Shown here: piece after piece, positions 35,400 to 43,453 of the stretch | How the letters are laid out: each line of letters begins with the position of its first letter | How positions within the stretch are numbered: the stretch's first letter is position 1 | Assembly (NCBI GenBank): GCA_964406035.1 | Contig: CAYOQB010000008.1 | Coordinates: forward strand, 1-64,000 | Direction of reading: 5' to 3' | DNA from: JAIEPW01 sp964406035 | GTDB taxonomy: Bacteria; Acidobacteriota; Terriglobia; Bryobacterales; Bryobacteraceae | Length of the DNA: 64,000 bases | The notes under the pieces: model-generated | Databases searched by the model: none | What the model saw: only the letters and a program-made list of their open reading frames with translations | What the model was told of the DNA's origin: nothing | Position numbers and translations under genes: made by a program

Positions 35400-38373
35400 T
35401 GGGTTCCCTCGCCGGAAGCGGCGTCACCGCCGCGCCTGGCGGCGCTATCTCGATTCCGTCCTCCAGCAGCAGCAGGTGGCGGCGTCCCTTGCCGGCATCC
35501 ATGATCATTTTCTTTTTGCCCGGCAGCACTTCTTCCATGGTTTCCAGGTACAGCCGCGTGCCGGTGATCTCCGGCTGGGCGCGATAGCCGTCTTCCCGCA
35601 GCAGGAAGCGAGCCGCGTCTCCGCCGGAACGGTTCTTCTTGGCCACGGAATAGCCCTCCGCGCCGGCGACCGCTGCTTTCGCGTTGCCGCGCGACAACGC
35701 TACCTGCTCATTGCGGTACGCTTCCGCCTCATTGATCAGGCGGCTTTTCTCTTCATAGGCGCCGGAGACTTCGCGGAAAGCGTCCACTACCTCCAGCGAA
35801 GGATGCACGTCCAGCAGGTGCACGCGCAGCACTTCGACTCCGGCGCGATACTGGTCGAGGCGGGCCTGCAGCTCCGTTCTCACGCGAGCCTCGATGGCCT
35901 GCCTTCCCGTGGTGAGGATTTCATCGAGCGAGGTGGAGCTCGCCACGGCGCTCACCGCGCTTTCCGCCGCGGACCGGACTGTCGCTTCGCCGTCCAGTTG
36001 CCGCATCAGGTACTCGGCGGGAGAGCGCAGGCGGTAATGGACGACCGCGCTGACCTCCATCATGTTCTGGTCGCCCGCCAGCATCAGCGATTCTTCCGGC
36101 TTCTTCTGAAAGCGACCCGAGCGGTGCTGCACGTTCCACTCGTATGCCGCCGGCTCGTTTTCCGGCGTGCCGTCCGCGTTGGACCGGAAGCCGACCTCGA
36201 CGGCGCGCACCTTGCCGGCCTCGATTCGCGTCAGAGTGTCGATGGGCCACGGCAGTTTGTAGTGCAACCCCGGACCTTCATCCGGCTCCAGCCGCCGTCC
36301 GAACCGCTCCACCACGCCCGCTTCATTGGGGCCAATGCTGTGAAAGCCCGAAAGCACCATCAGCGCGAAGGCCGCTAACAGCGCCGGGCGGAAGTACTCC
36401 CGGCGGCGCGCGACAATTTCCGCAAATGCCTCTCGCGGATTGAACCCTCCCGCCACCCTGCGCAACTTCGCGACCGGTCCCGCTACTACCGGACCCAGGT
36501 AGCGCGCGAACCACCTTCCCGCCGCGCTCTCGCCGGACCGCTCCACGCGCAGCAGCCGGAGCGAATTGATCATCACGAAGAAGGACGAGAGCTGATGCGT
36601 CACCGCCGCGCCCACCGGCGACAGGATGCCGGTCGCGGCCAGGCCCACCGCGGCCACGTTGACTACGCCCGCGAACAGCAGGATGTTCTGCCACGCGGTG
36701 GCCACCGCGCGGCGGCTGACCTCGATCAGCTTGGGGAGCTTGTCCAGCGAGCTTCCCAGGTAAACGACATCGGCGGCTTCGGCGGTCACGTCACTCGCGC
36801 CCGCCACGGCGATTCCAACGTGCGCGGACGCGAGCGCGGGCGCGTCGTTAACGCCGTCGCCCACCATCCCCACGAACCGCCCCTGCGAGCTGAACTGGCG
36901 CACGCGATCCAGCTTCTGCTCCGGCAGGAGTTCCGCTTCCACGTTGACGATGCCGGCTTCGCGCGCGATCACCTCGGCCGCGCGGCGCCGGTCACCCGTG
37001 AGCATCACCTGATGCGTGACCCCCAGCGCGTTCAGGTCCTCCACCGCCTCGCGAATCCCGTCGCGCAAGCGGTCGCGCAGCAGGATGGCGCCCGCCAGCT
37101 TGCTCCCGAACGATACCAGGACCGCGGTCGCGCCCGCGCGATCCGCCTGCTCCAGCAGCGGCTCCACTCCGGTAACGCCGTTCTCGATCAGGTACGCGGC
37201 GTTGCCCGCGCGAATCGTTTGCCCGTCGGCGACGCACTCCGCGCCGCGTCCCGGCAGGATGCGGCTTTCCGTCACCGGCGGGGTCTTCAGCCTGCGGCGC
37301 GCGGCTTCCTCTACGATCACCTTCGCCAACACGTGATCCGATCCGCTTTCCGCCGCCGCCGCCATGCGCAGCAGCGCGTCCTCGCTGAGCTCCATCGGGA
37401 TCACGCGCAGAATGTCGAAGCGTCCGGAGGTGACCGTTCCGGTCTTGTCGAAGACCATGGTGTCGATCTTCGCCGCCTGCTGCAGTACGGTGCCGCCGCG
37501 GACCAGGATGCCGCGGCGCGCCAGGCCGCCAATCGCGGCGACCATCGCGGTGGGCGTCGCCAGGATCAACGCACAGGGACACGCCACCAGCAGCACCGCG
37601 ACCGTGCGCAGCCAGTCCTGGGTGAAGTAGAAGGTGGCGCCTGCGGCCAGCAGCAACGCCGGGAGGAAGTAGCGCGCATACTGATCGGCCAGGCGTTCCA
37701 CCGGCGCCCGCTGCTCCCTGGCCTGCTCGACCAGCGCCACCACGCGGGAAATGGTGGTCTCCGAACCGGCGCGTTTCACCCGGATGCGCAGCAGGCCGTT
37801 GCCGTTGAGCGTCCCGGAAAAGACCACTTCGCCCGCGAACTTCTCTCGAGGCAGGGCTTCGCCGGTGATGGTGCTCTCGTCCACCTCGGAGGTCCCGGCC
37901 TCCACCACCCCGTCGGCGGGGATTCGCTCGGCGGCGCGGACCGCGATCAGATCCCCTTCCGCGAGCGCCGCGACATCCACCTCGCTCTCGCCTCCGTCCC
38001 GGATCAGGCGCGCGCGGCGCGGCATCATTTCGACGAACCGCTGGATGGCGGCGTTGGTGCGTCCCGCCGCGTACGCCTCCAGGCCTTCGCCGATCAGCAT
38101 GATGAACATCGCCTCGGCCGCGGCCAGATACTCGCCCACGGTGAGGGCGGCGATCACCGCGATGCAAATCGCAAGATCCGCGGAGATCTCTTTGTTCAAC
38201 AGCGCGGATATGGAGTTGTAGAAAATCCGGTACCCGGCGAGCACCGTGATCACGGCCGCGATGTCCAGTCCGAACACGGTGCGGATGTATCCGGTCAGAT
38301 ACAGCAGCAGCAGCAGGCCGACGAAGGCCGCGAAGCCGAAATACCGGATGCGTTCGGAACGTTCAGAATCCAT
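35392..38373 (-). CDS. P1B-type metal ATPase fused to HflK-like SPFH domain
   Basis: This 993-residue protein joins two units. Residues 1-610 form a P1B metal-transporting ATPase: TITGE (168-172), the membrane CPC motif (Cys265, Cys267), phosphorylation site DKTGT (309-313) and GDGVNDAPA (506-514), with about eight helices. No N-terminal HMA metal-binding domain is present, and the usual HP motif reads DHV (His347). After a linker, a membrane helix (661-677) leads into an HflK-type SPFH domain (GPNEAGVVERFGRR, 681-694) with its helical tail to the end. The reading frame is continuous with no sign of a joining error. It starts a four-gene operon with hflC. Metal specificity is not readable. 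Confidence 0.88.
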   Translation of the reverse strand: MDSERSERIRYFGFAAFVGLLLLLYLTGYIRTVFGLDIAAVITVLAGYRIFYNSISALLNKEISADLAICIAVIAALTVGEYLAAAEAMFIMLIGEGLEAYAAGRTNAAIQRFVEMMPRRARLIRDGGESEVDVAALAEGDLIAVRAAERIPADGVVEAGTSEVDESTITGEALPREKFAGEVVFSGTLNGNGLLRIRVKRAGSETTISRVVALVEQAREQRAPVERLADQYARYFLPALLLAAGATFYFTQDWLRTVAVLLVACPCALILATPTAMVAAIGGLARRGILVRGGTVLQQAAKIDTMVFDKTGTVTSGRFDILRVIPMELSEDALLRMAAAAESGSDHVLAKVIVEEAARRRLKTPPVTESRILPGRGAECVADGQTIRAGNAAYLIENGVTGVEPLLEQADRAGATAVLVSFGSKLAGAILLRDRLRDGIREAVEDLNALGVTHQVMLTGDRRRAAEVIAREAGIVNVEAELLPEQKLDRVRQFSSQGRFVGMVGDGVNDAPALASAHVGIAVAGASDVTAEAADVVYLGSSLDKLPKLIEVSRRAVATAWQNILLFAGVVNVAAVGLAATGILSPVGAAVTHQLSSFFVMINSLRLLRVERSGESAAGRWFARYLGPVVAGPVAKLRRVAGGFNPREAFAEIVARRREYFRPALLAAFALMVLSGFHSIGPNEAGVVERFGRRLEPDEGPGLHYKLPWPIDTLTRIEAGKVRAVEVGFRSNADGTPENEPAAYEWNVQHRSGRFQKKPEESLMLAGDQNMMEVSAVVHYRLRSPAEYLMRQLDGEATVRSAAESAVSAVASSTSLDEILTTGRQAIEARVRTELQARLDQYRAGVEVLRVHLLDVHPSLEVVDAFREVSGAYEEKSRLINEAEAYRNEQVALSRGNAKAAVAGAEGYSVAKKNRSGGDAARFLLREDGYRAQPEITGTRLYLETMEEVLPGKKKMIMDAGKGRRHLLLLEDGIEIAPPGAAVTPLPAREPND

Positions 38374-38406
38374 ACGAGCAATGCGGACCTTGCCTGCGGA
38401 TGGGTG

Positions 38407-38434
38407 ATTCTATCAAAGTTCCGGCGGCGGCCAA
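38407..38434 (-). promoter_or_regulatory. Candidate promoter of the ATPase-HflK operon
   Basis: On the minus strand TAGAAT (38407-38412) stands 34 bases before the ATG, and TTGGCC (38429-38434), 16 bases further upstream, lies inside the first two tandem-repeat units. The -35 match is weak, so transcription from here would depend on the repeat sequence. An in-frame TAG upstream of the ATG fixes the gene start at 38373. Confidence 0.4.
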
Positions 38435-38641
38435 AGTTCCGGCGGCGGCCAAAGTTCCGGCGGCGGCCAAAGTTCCGGCGGCGGCCNNNNNNNNNNNNNN
38501 NNNNNNNNNNNNNNNNNNNNNNNNNNNNNNNNNNNNNNNNNNNNNNNNNNNNNNNNNNNNNNNNNNNNNNNNNNNNNNNNNNNNNNCGGCGGCGGCCAAA
38601 GTTCCGGCGGCGGCCAAAGTTCCGGCGGCGGCCAAAGTTCC
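38414..38641. repeat. 18-bp tandem repeat array with gap, in a divergent intergenic region
   Basis: The unit CAAAGTTCCGGCGGCGGC occurs four times without mismatch at 38414-38485, and after the gap there are two complete copies (38597-38632) with partial copies on either side. The array fills most of the 369 bases between the ATPase operon and the divergent DUF3604 gene; the rest holds a promoter on each side. As the unit is a multiple of three without stop codons, all frames stay open through it, but no gene is supported there. Copy number is unknown. Confidence 0.93.
38487..38586. other. Assembly gap, 100 N, inside the tandem repeat
   Basis: One hundred undetermined bases interrupt the 18-bp repeat. 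A round number within a perfect repeat indicates a collapse in assembly, with an unmeasured true length. Confidence 0.95.
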
Positions 38642-38681
38642 TCCGCCCGCCTCGCACTTGTACACAGCCGCTGGTCAGCGG

Positions 38682-38711
38682 TTTACAGCATCGTGCCCGG
38701 TTCTATAGAAT
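38682..38711 (+). promoter_or_regulatory. Candidate sigma-70 promoter of the propeller-DUF3604 gene
   Basis: TTTACA (38682-38687) and TAGAAT (38706-38711) are 18 bases apart; the overlapping TATAGA gives a 16-base spacer. The predicted start leaves a leader of about 25 bases that contains AAGGAGGAG at 38728-38736. The ATG at 38710 falls within this -10 and is therefore unlikely to be the start codon. Confidence 0.6.
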
Positions 38712-38742
38712 GCGGCAGTTGTTTTCAAGGAGGAGAACCAAG

Positions 38743-41739
38743 TTGAAGCCTTCCCTGCCGCGCCTTTCCCTGCTGGCGATCCTGGCGATTCCCGCCTACG
38801 CCGACATCACCGTGCGCCTCCTGCTTGGCGTCGCCGATACCGCATCCACCAACTGGGATGGATCCATTGAAGTCCGCGGCGGACGCATCGCGCGTCTGGA
38901 AGGCTGGCGATTCGAGGGCACGGACGCCATCAACGGTAACTCTTGGAAGATCTCCACCCGGCCCATCCGCCAGTTCGGCGGCGCGGGATTATTCGGCAAT
39001 CGCAACGTAGTGCCGGTGGGCGCAAACGGCCTGGTAATCGTCCTCGCCGACGCCAGCGACAACACCCGTCTGGAAGTGAAAACCTCGCAAGGCGACTTCA
39101 CCGTCAACCTGAGCGAGATTCCGTTCGGACGCCCCAACTATTACCTCAATCGCAAGGTTTGGGCGGATCGCGCCGCCTCCGCCGCGCAACTCACGCGCGA
39201 CGCGGAAGAACAGGATTATCCCGCCGCCGCTCTCCGCAAGGACGGCGGCATCGACGTCGCGTATCTCGAATTCCAGCACAACAAGGATCACAACCAGCTT
39301 CGCGCCAACCTCAAGGAAGCTCCCAAGGGATACAAGCAGTACGCCGCGCCCACTGGCGGCGACCGCATCCTGCTGGCGCGCTTGACCGCCGGCAGGCTGG
39401 GCGACCCGGTGGCGATCACGCCTCCCGGCGGCGATGTGTATCGCCCCGCCGTGGCCGTCGACGGCGCGGGGCGCACCTGGGTCTTCTGGTCGCAAAACGA
39501 AAAGGGTAACTTCGATCTGTTCGCCCGTCCTGTCACCGACGGCAGCCCCGGGCCGGTGATCCGGATTACGCGCGACGCCGGCTCGGACATTGACCCCGCG
39601 GCCGCCACTGATTCCGAAGGCAACGTGTGGGTCGCCTGGCAGGGTTGGCGCAACGGCAAGGGATCGATCTTCGCGGCGAAACAGCAGGGCAACGCCTTTT
39701 CCGCCACGATGACCGTCGCGGCGTCCAAGGGCAACGAATGGAACCCGGCGATCGCCGCCGACGCACGCGGCAACGTGACCGTGGCCTGGGACAGCTATCG
39801 CGCGGGCAATTACGACATCTTCCTGCGCACGGCGGCAAATGGGAAATGGGGTCCGGAAACAGCCGTTGCCGCCACGCCGCGGTACGAGGCCCATCCCGCG
39901 ATCGCCTATGAGCCGGGCGGGCGGCTGTGGATGGCCTACGAAGAAGGCGGCGAGCGCTGGGGTAAGAACTTCGGAGCGCAGGACACCTCCGGCATCGCCC
40001 TGTACCAGGGCCGCGCCATCCGGCTGCGCGGCATCGAACCCGGCGGAAGGATAGTTTCCGCCAAGGTGGACCCCGGCACGGCCATGCCCGGCGTCTTCGG
40101 CAGCCCCCTCTATTCGGGATCGCCGGAAGCGATCCGCGTCGATCAGACCGCGCGCCAGAACGACACCGACGCCTGGCTGAAGCCCGATCCCCAGAACGCG
40201 AAGACCCGAATCGCCAATCGCGACTCGCGCCAGGCCACCGCTCCCCGCAATTCGCTTCCGCGCATCACCGTCGATCCCTCCGGACGCATCTGGCTGGCCT
40301 TCCGCAGCATCCACCCGTTCTGGTGGAATCCGCTGGGAACGGTCTGGACCGAGTACGTGGTCAGCGGCGATGGCAACTCCTGGACCGGTCCGGTGTTCTT
40401 GCCCCACAGCGACAATCTGCTGGACAACCGCCCGGCGATCCTCGCCGCGAAGCCCGGCGAGTTGACCGTGATCGGCTCCGCCGACGGCCGCCGCCAGTAC
40501 AACCTGATCGAAAACAATGCCACCTCCACGGGACTGGACGGCGCGGTGATCACCGATCCCTACAACAACGACTTGTGGGCGAACGTGATCGCCCTGCCCG
40601 CGGGTTCGGGACAGCCCGCGGTGGTCCCGGCACAGCCCGCCGCGCCCGCGCCCGCCGATCCGCTGGATGCAGTCGAGCTTGCGGCGGTCTCGAAGATGCG
40701 AAATCACCGCTCCGGCAACCTGAAGCTGCTGCGCGGCGAGTTCCACCGCCATAGCGACGTATCCATGGACGGCGCTCGCGACGGATCGCTGCTGGATCAA
40801 TGGCGCTACATGATGGACACCAGCTACATGGACTGGACCGGCTGCTGCGATCACGACAACGGCGGCGGACGCGAGTACTCGTGGTGGATCTCGCAGAAGC
40901 TGACCGATATCTTTTACACCCCCGGCAGGTTCGTTCCGATGTTCAGCTACGAGCGCAGCGTCAGCTACCCGGAGGGCCATCGCAACGTCCTGTTCGTGCA
41001 ACGCGGCGTCCGTCCGCTGCCGCGCCTGCCGATCACCCGGCCCGAGGAGAAGAAGAACGCGCCGGATACGCAGATGCTCTACGCCTATCTGAAAGAGTTC
41101 GATGGCGTTGCCGCGTCCCACACGAGCGGCACGCTGATGGGCACGGACTGGCGCGACAACGATCCGGTGCGCGAGCCCATGGTCGAGATCTACCAGGGCG
41201 ATCGCCAGAACTACGAAATGCCCGGCGCTCCGCGCGCCAATGAAGAGAAGGACTCCATCGGAGGCTGGCGTCCGCTGGGCTTCATCAATCTCGCGCTGGA
41301 GATGGGCTACAAGCTCGGCTTCCAGGCCAGCTCCGACCACGTCTCCACGCACATGAGCTACTGCAATATCTACGCCGCCGACTCCACCCGCGAAGCGCTG
41401 CTGGACGCGGTGAAGAAGCGCCATCTCTACGCCGCGACCGAGAACATCCTGGCCGATGTCCGCAGCGGACCCTACATGATGGGCGACGCGTTCTCCACCA
41501 GTACACCGCCGTCCCTCGAGGTGAAGCTGGCGGGCACCGCGCCCTTCGCCAAGGTCCACATCATCAAGGACAGCAAGTACGTGTACACCATCTCGCCGGG
41601 CAAGCCGGACGTGAAGTTCTCCTGGCGTGACAACGCGCCAACTCCGGGCAAGACCAGCTACTACTACGTCCGCGGCGAGCAACAGGACGGCGAACTGGTG
41701 TGGGTGTCGCCGATGTGGATCACCTACACCGGAAAATAA
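38743..41739 (+). CDS. Secreted beta-propeller plus DUF3604 protein
   Basis: This protein of about 998 residues starts, in my reading, at TTG 38743: a strong AAGGAGGAG lies 6 bases upstream and a signal peptide follows directly (LPRLSLLAILAIPAYA). Residues about 230-410 hold propeller-like repeats with phrases such as AVDGAGRTWVFWSQ, TDSEGNVWVAWQGW and ADARGNVTVAWDSY. A DUF3604/PHP-like domain begins at GEFHRHSDVSMDGARDG near residue 665, with CCDHDNGGGREYSWW and QASSDHVSTH as likely metal sites. It ends with YYYVRGEQQDGELVWVSPMW, the same tail seen in the other two DUF3604 proteins here. The propeller may bind carbohydrate. Confidence 0.8.
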   Translation: MKPSLPRLSLLAILAIPAYADITVRLLLGVADTASTNWDGSIEVRGGRIARLEGWRFEGTDAINGNSWKISTRPIRQFGGAGLFGNRNVVPVGANGLVIVLADASDNTRLEVKTSQGDFTVNLSEIPFGRPNYYLNRKVWADRAASAAQLTRDAEEQDYPAAALRKDGGIDVAYLEFQHNKDHNQLRANLKEAPKGYKQYAAPTGGDRILLARLTAGRLGDPVAITPPGGDVYRPAVAVDGAGRTWVFWSQNEKGNFDLFARPVTDGSPGPVIRITRDAGSDIDPAAATDSEGNVWVAWQGWRNGKGSIFAAKQQGNAFSATMTVAASKGNEWNPAIAADARGNVTVAWDSYRAGNYDIFLRTAANGKWGPETAVAATPRYEAHPAIAYEPGGRLWMAYEEGGERWGKNFGAQDTSGIALYQGRAIRLRGIEPGGRIVSAKVDPGTAMPGVFGSPLYSGSPEAIRVDQTARQNDTDAWLKPDPQNAKTRIANRDSRQATAPRNSLPRITVDPSGRIWLAFRSIHPFWWNPLGTVWTEYVVSGDGNSWTGPVFLPHSDNLLDNRPAILAAKPGELTVIGSADGRRQYNLIENNATSTGLDGAVITDPYNNDLWANVIALPAGSGQPAVVPAQPAAPAPADPLDAVELAAVSKMRNHRSGNLKLLRGEFHRHSDVSMDGARDGSLLDQWRYMMDTSYMDWTGCCDHDNGGGREYSWWISQKLTDIFYTPGRFVPMFSYERSVSYPEGHRNVLFVQRGVRPLPRLPITRPEEKKNAPDTQMLYAYLKEFDGVAASHTSGTLMGTDWRDNDPVREPMVEIYQGDRQNYEMPGAPRANEEKDSIGGWRPLGFINLALEMGYKLGFQASSDHVSTHMSYCNIYAADSTREALLDAVKKRHLYAATENILADVRSGPYMMGDAFSTSTPPSLEVKLAGTAPFAKVHIIKDSKYVYTISPGKPDVKFSWRDNAPTPGKTSYYYVRGEQQDGELVWVSPMWITYTGK

Positions 41740-41789
41740 CGCGCCGGGCGGCGTTGCAAACATCGCGAGAGTGAGCCAGACTCACCTTC

Positions 41790-43046
41790 ATGGCTTATCG
41801 ATTTCTGGCCTCGCTGATCGCGGCTTCCGCGCTACTGGCGCAACTGCCCACCGCGACCCCTGAATCGCAGGGGATGTCCACCGCGCGCTTGAAGCGCCTG
41901 GACGCCGTGATGGAACAGTACGTGAAAGCGGGCAAGCTTCCCGGCACGGTCACGTTTGTGGCCAGGAACGGGAAACTGGTTCATCTGAAGGCGCACGGGC
42001 TGCGCGACATCGAAAAGAACGCGCCGATGCAGACCGACACCTTGTTCCGCATCGCCTCCCAATCGAAGGCCGTCACCAGCGTGGCCGCCATGATCCTGCT
42101 GGAAGAAGGCGCGCTGCGGCTGAACGATCCGGTGGGCCGGTTCATTCCCGCTTTTCAGAAGACGCAGGTGATTGCGGACTCGGGTCCGGCGCCGTCCCGG
42201 CGCCCCATCACCGTTCGCGATCTGTTGACCCACACTTCCGGCGTCTCCTATGGAGTGAACGCGGCGGAGCAGGCGTACCGGGACGCCAATCTGCACCTGT
42301 GGTACTTCGCGGACAAGGACGAGCCGCTCAGCGCCGCGATCGACCGGCTGGCCGGACTTCCCTTCGATTCTCAGCCCGGCGAAAAGTGGGTTTACGGATT
42401 CAGCTCCGACATCCTGGGTCGCGTCGTGGAGGTCGCCTCCGGCATGACCCTCGACCAGTTCTTTCAGAAACGGATTTTTGAGCCGCTGCGGATGACGGAT
42501 ACGTTCTTCTTCGTGCCCGCGGCTAAGTCGGACCGGCTGGCTACCGTCTATGGCCTGGCGGACGGGCGCATCGCGCGCGCGCCGGACAAGGGCCGGGCGG
42601 GACAAGGCGAATACGTGGCAGGGCCGCGAAAATGCTTTTCGGGCGGCGCCGGTCTGGTCTCCACCGCGGCCGACTATGGGCGCTTCCTGCAAATGCTGGC
42701 CAACGGCGGCGAACTGGAGGGCGCGCGCGTGCTGAGTCCCGCTTCGGTGCGGACCATGACCGTCAACCAGACCGGGAAGCTCTATGGCGAAGCGGGGATG
42801 AGCTTCGGCCTCGGCTTCTCGATCGTCGAGGACGTGGGCGCCACGGGGCGGCTTGCTTCACGGGGTGAGTTCGGCTGGGGCGGCGCGTACCACACCTCCT
42901 ATTGGGTGGCGCCCGAGCAGGGTCTGGTGGCGTTGTTCCTGACGCAGTTGCTGCCGGCCACCGGCAGCGACATCCACGACAAATTTCGCGCGCTGGTCTA
43001 CCAGTCGGTGGTGGGGACCGCCGCGCGAGCCGCGGGAGGCCGGTAA
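41790..43046 (+). CDS. Serine hydrolase, beta-lactamase class C fold, secreted
   Basis: This 418-residue protein has a signal peptide (MAYRFLASLIAASALLAQ), the nucleophile motif SQSK (Ser90, Lys93), LLTHTSGVSYG and WVYGFSSDILGRVVE where the second catalytic motif lies; FGWGGAYHTSYWV replaces the KTG element. It is of the EstB/class C esterase type. It differs from the protein at 19268 by lacking the extra C-terminal domain. A short GTGAG/CTCAC inverted repeat stands just before the ATG. The DUF488 gene overlaps its stop. Confidence 0.85.
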   Translation: MAYRFLASLIAASALLAQLPTATPESQGMSTARLKRLDAVMEQYVKAGKLPGTVTFVARNGKLVHLKAHGLRDIEKNAPMQTDTLFRIASQSKAVTSVAAMILLEEGALRLNDPVGRFIPAFQKTQVIADSGPAPSRRPITVRDLLTHTSGVSYGVNAAEQAYRDANLHLWYFADKDEPLSAAIDRLAGLPFDSQPGEKWVYGFSSDILGRVVEVASGMTLDQFFQKRIFEPLRMTDTFFFVPAAKSDRLATVYGLADGRIARAPDKGRAGQGEYVAGPRKCFSGGAGLVSTAADYGRFLQMLANGGELEGARVLSPASVRTMTVNQTGKLYGEAGMSFGLGFSIVEDVGATGRLASRGEFGWGGAYHTSYWVAPEQGLVALFLTQLLPATGSDIHDKFRALVYQSVVGTAARAAGGR

Positions 43047-43432
43047 TGGCGATCTCCATCGTCCGCTTGGGATCGCCGCGCGGCGCCAACGAAGGCCTGC
43101 GGATCGGCACCGTGAGGCGTCCGCCGCGCGGCGTTCCGAAAGCGGAGTTTGCCTCGCGCGACTTCTATGACACCTGGCTGCCGCAGCTTTCGCCCACTCC
43201 CGAGCTGGTGCAGCAGGCAATGTCCGCGCGGGGCGAGCGGGAGTGGCAGGCATTCCGCCGCAAGTTCCGCCAGGAGCTGAATCAGCCGGAGGCCAGCCGT
43301 TTACTCGATCTGCTGGCGGCGATGTCGAAACAGACGAACTTCGCCCTCGGTTGCTACTGCGAAGAGGAAGCCCGCTGCCACCGGTCCCTGCTTCGGGAAC
43401 TCCTCGCCGAACGCGGCGCGGCGATCGTGTGA
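43046..43432 (+). CDS. DUF488 family protein
   Basis: This 128-residue protein matches DUF488: an N-terminal IVRLGSPRGANEGLRIGTVR, the central DFYDTWLPQLSPTPELVQ and the cysteine-bearing LGCYCEEEARCHRSLLRELL near the end. The cysteine cluster is characteristic, but the biochemical role is unknown. It begins in a TAATG overlap with the serine hydrolase gene, although the two products act in different compartments. Confidence 0.85.
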   Translation: MAISIVRLGSPRGANEGLRIGTVRRPPRGVPKAEFASRDFYDTWLPQLSPTPELVQQAMSARGEREWQAFRRKFRQELNQPEASRLLDLLAAMSKQTNFALGCYCEEEARCHRSLLRELLAERGAAIV

Positions 43433-43453
43433 GAGCCGCGGGCCTCGCTCGGA

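Noticed and set aside
38414..38641. Possible CRISPR array
   Set aside because: Units are 18 bp, directly joined and identical, with no spacers and no cas genes nearby.
36595..38742. Upstream extension of the propeller-DUF3604 reading frame through the repeat and gap
   Set aside because: The extension is antisense to the ATPase half of the fusion gene and then crosses a tandem repeat and N. A signal peptide, strong ribosome site and promoter place the real start at 38743.
41771..41785. GTGAG/CTCAC inverted repeat before a start codon
   Set aside because: Five base pairs with a five-base loop are frequent by chance in such DNA; no support for a function.
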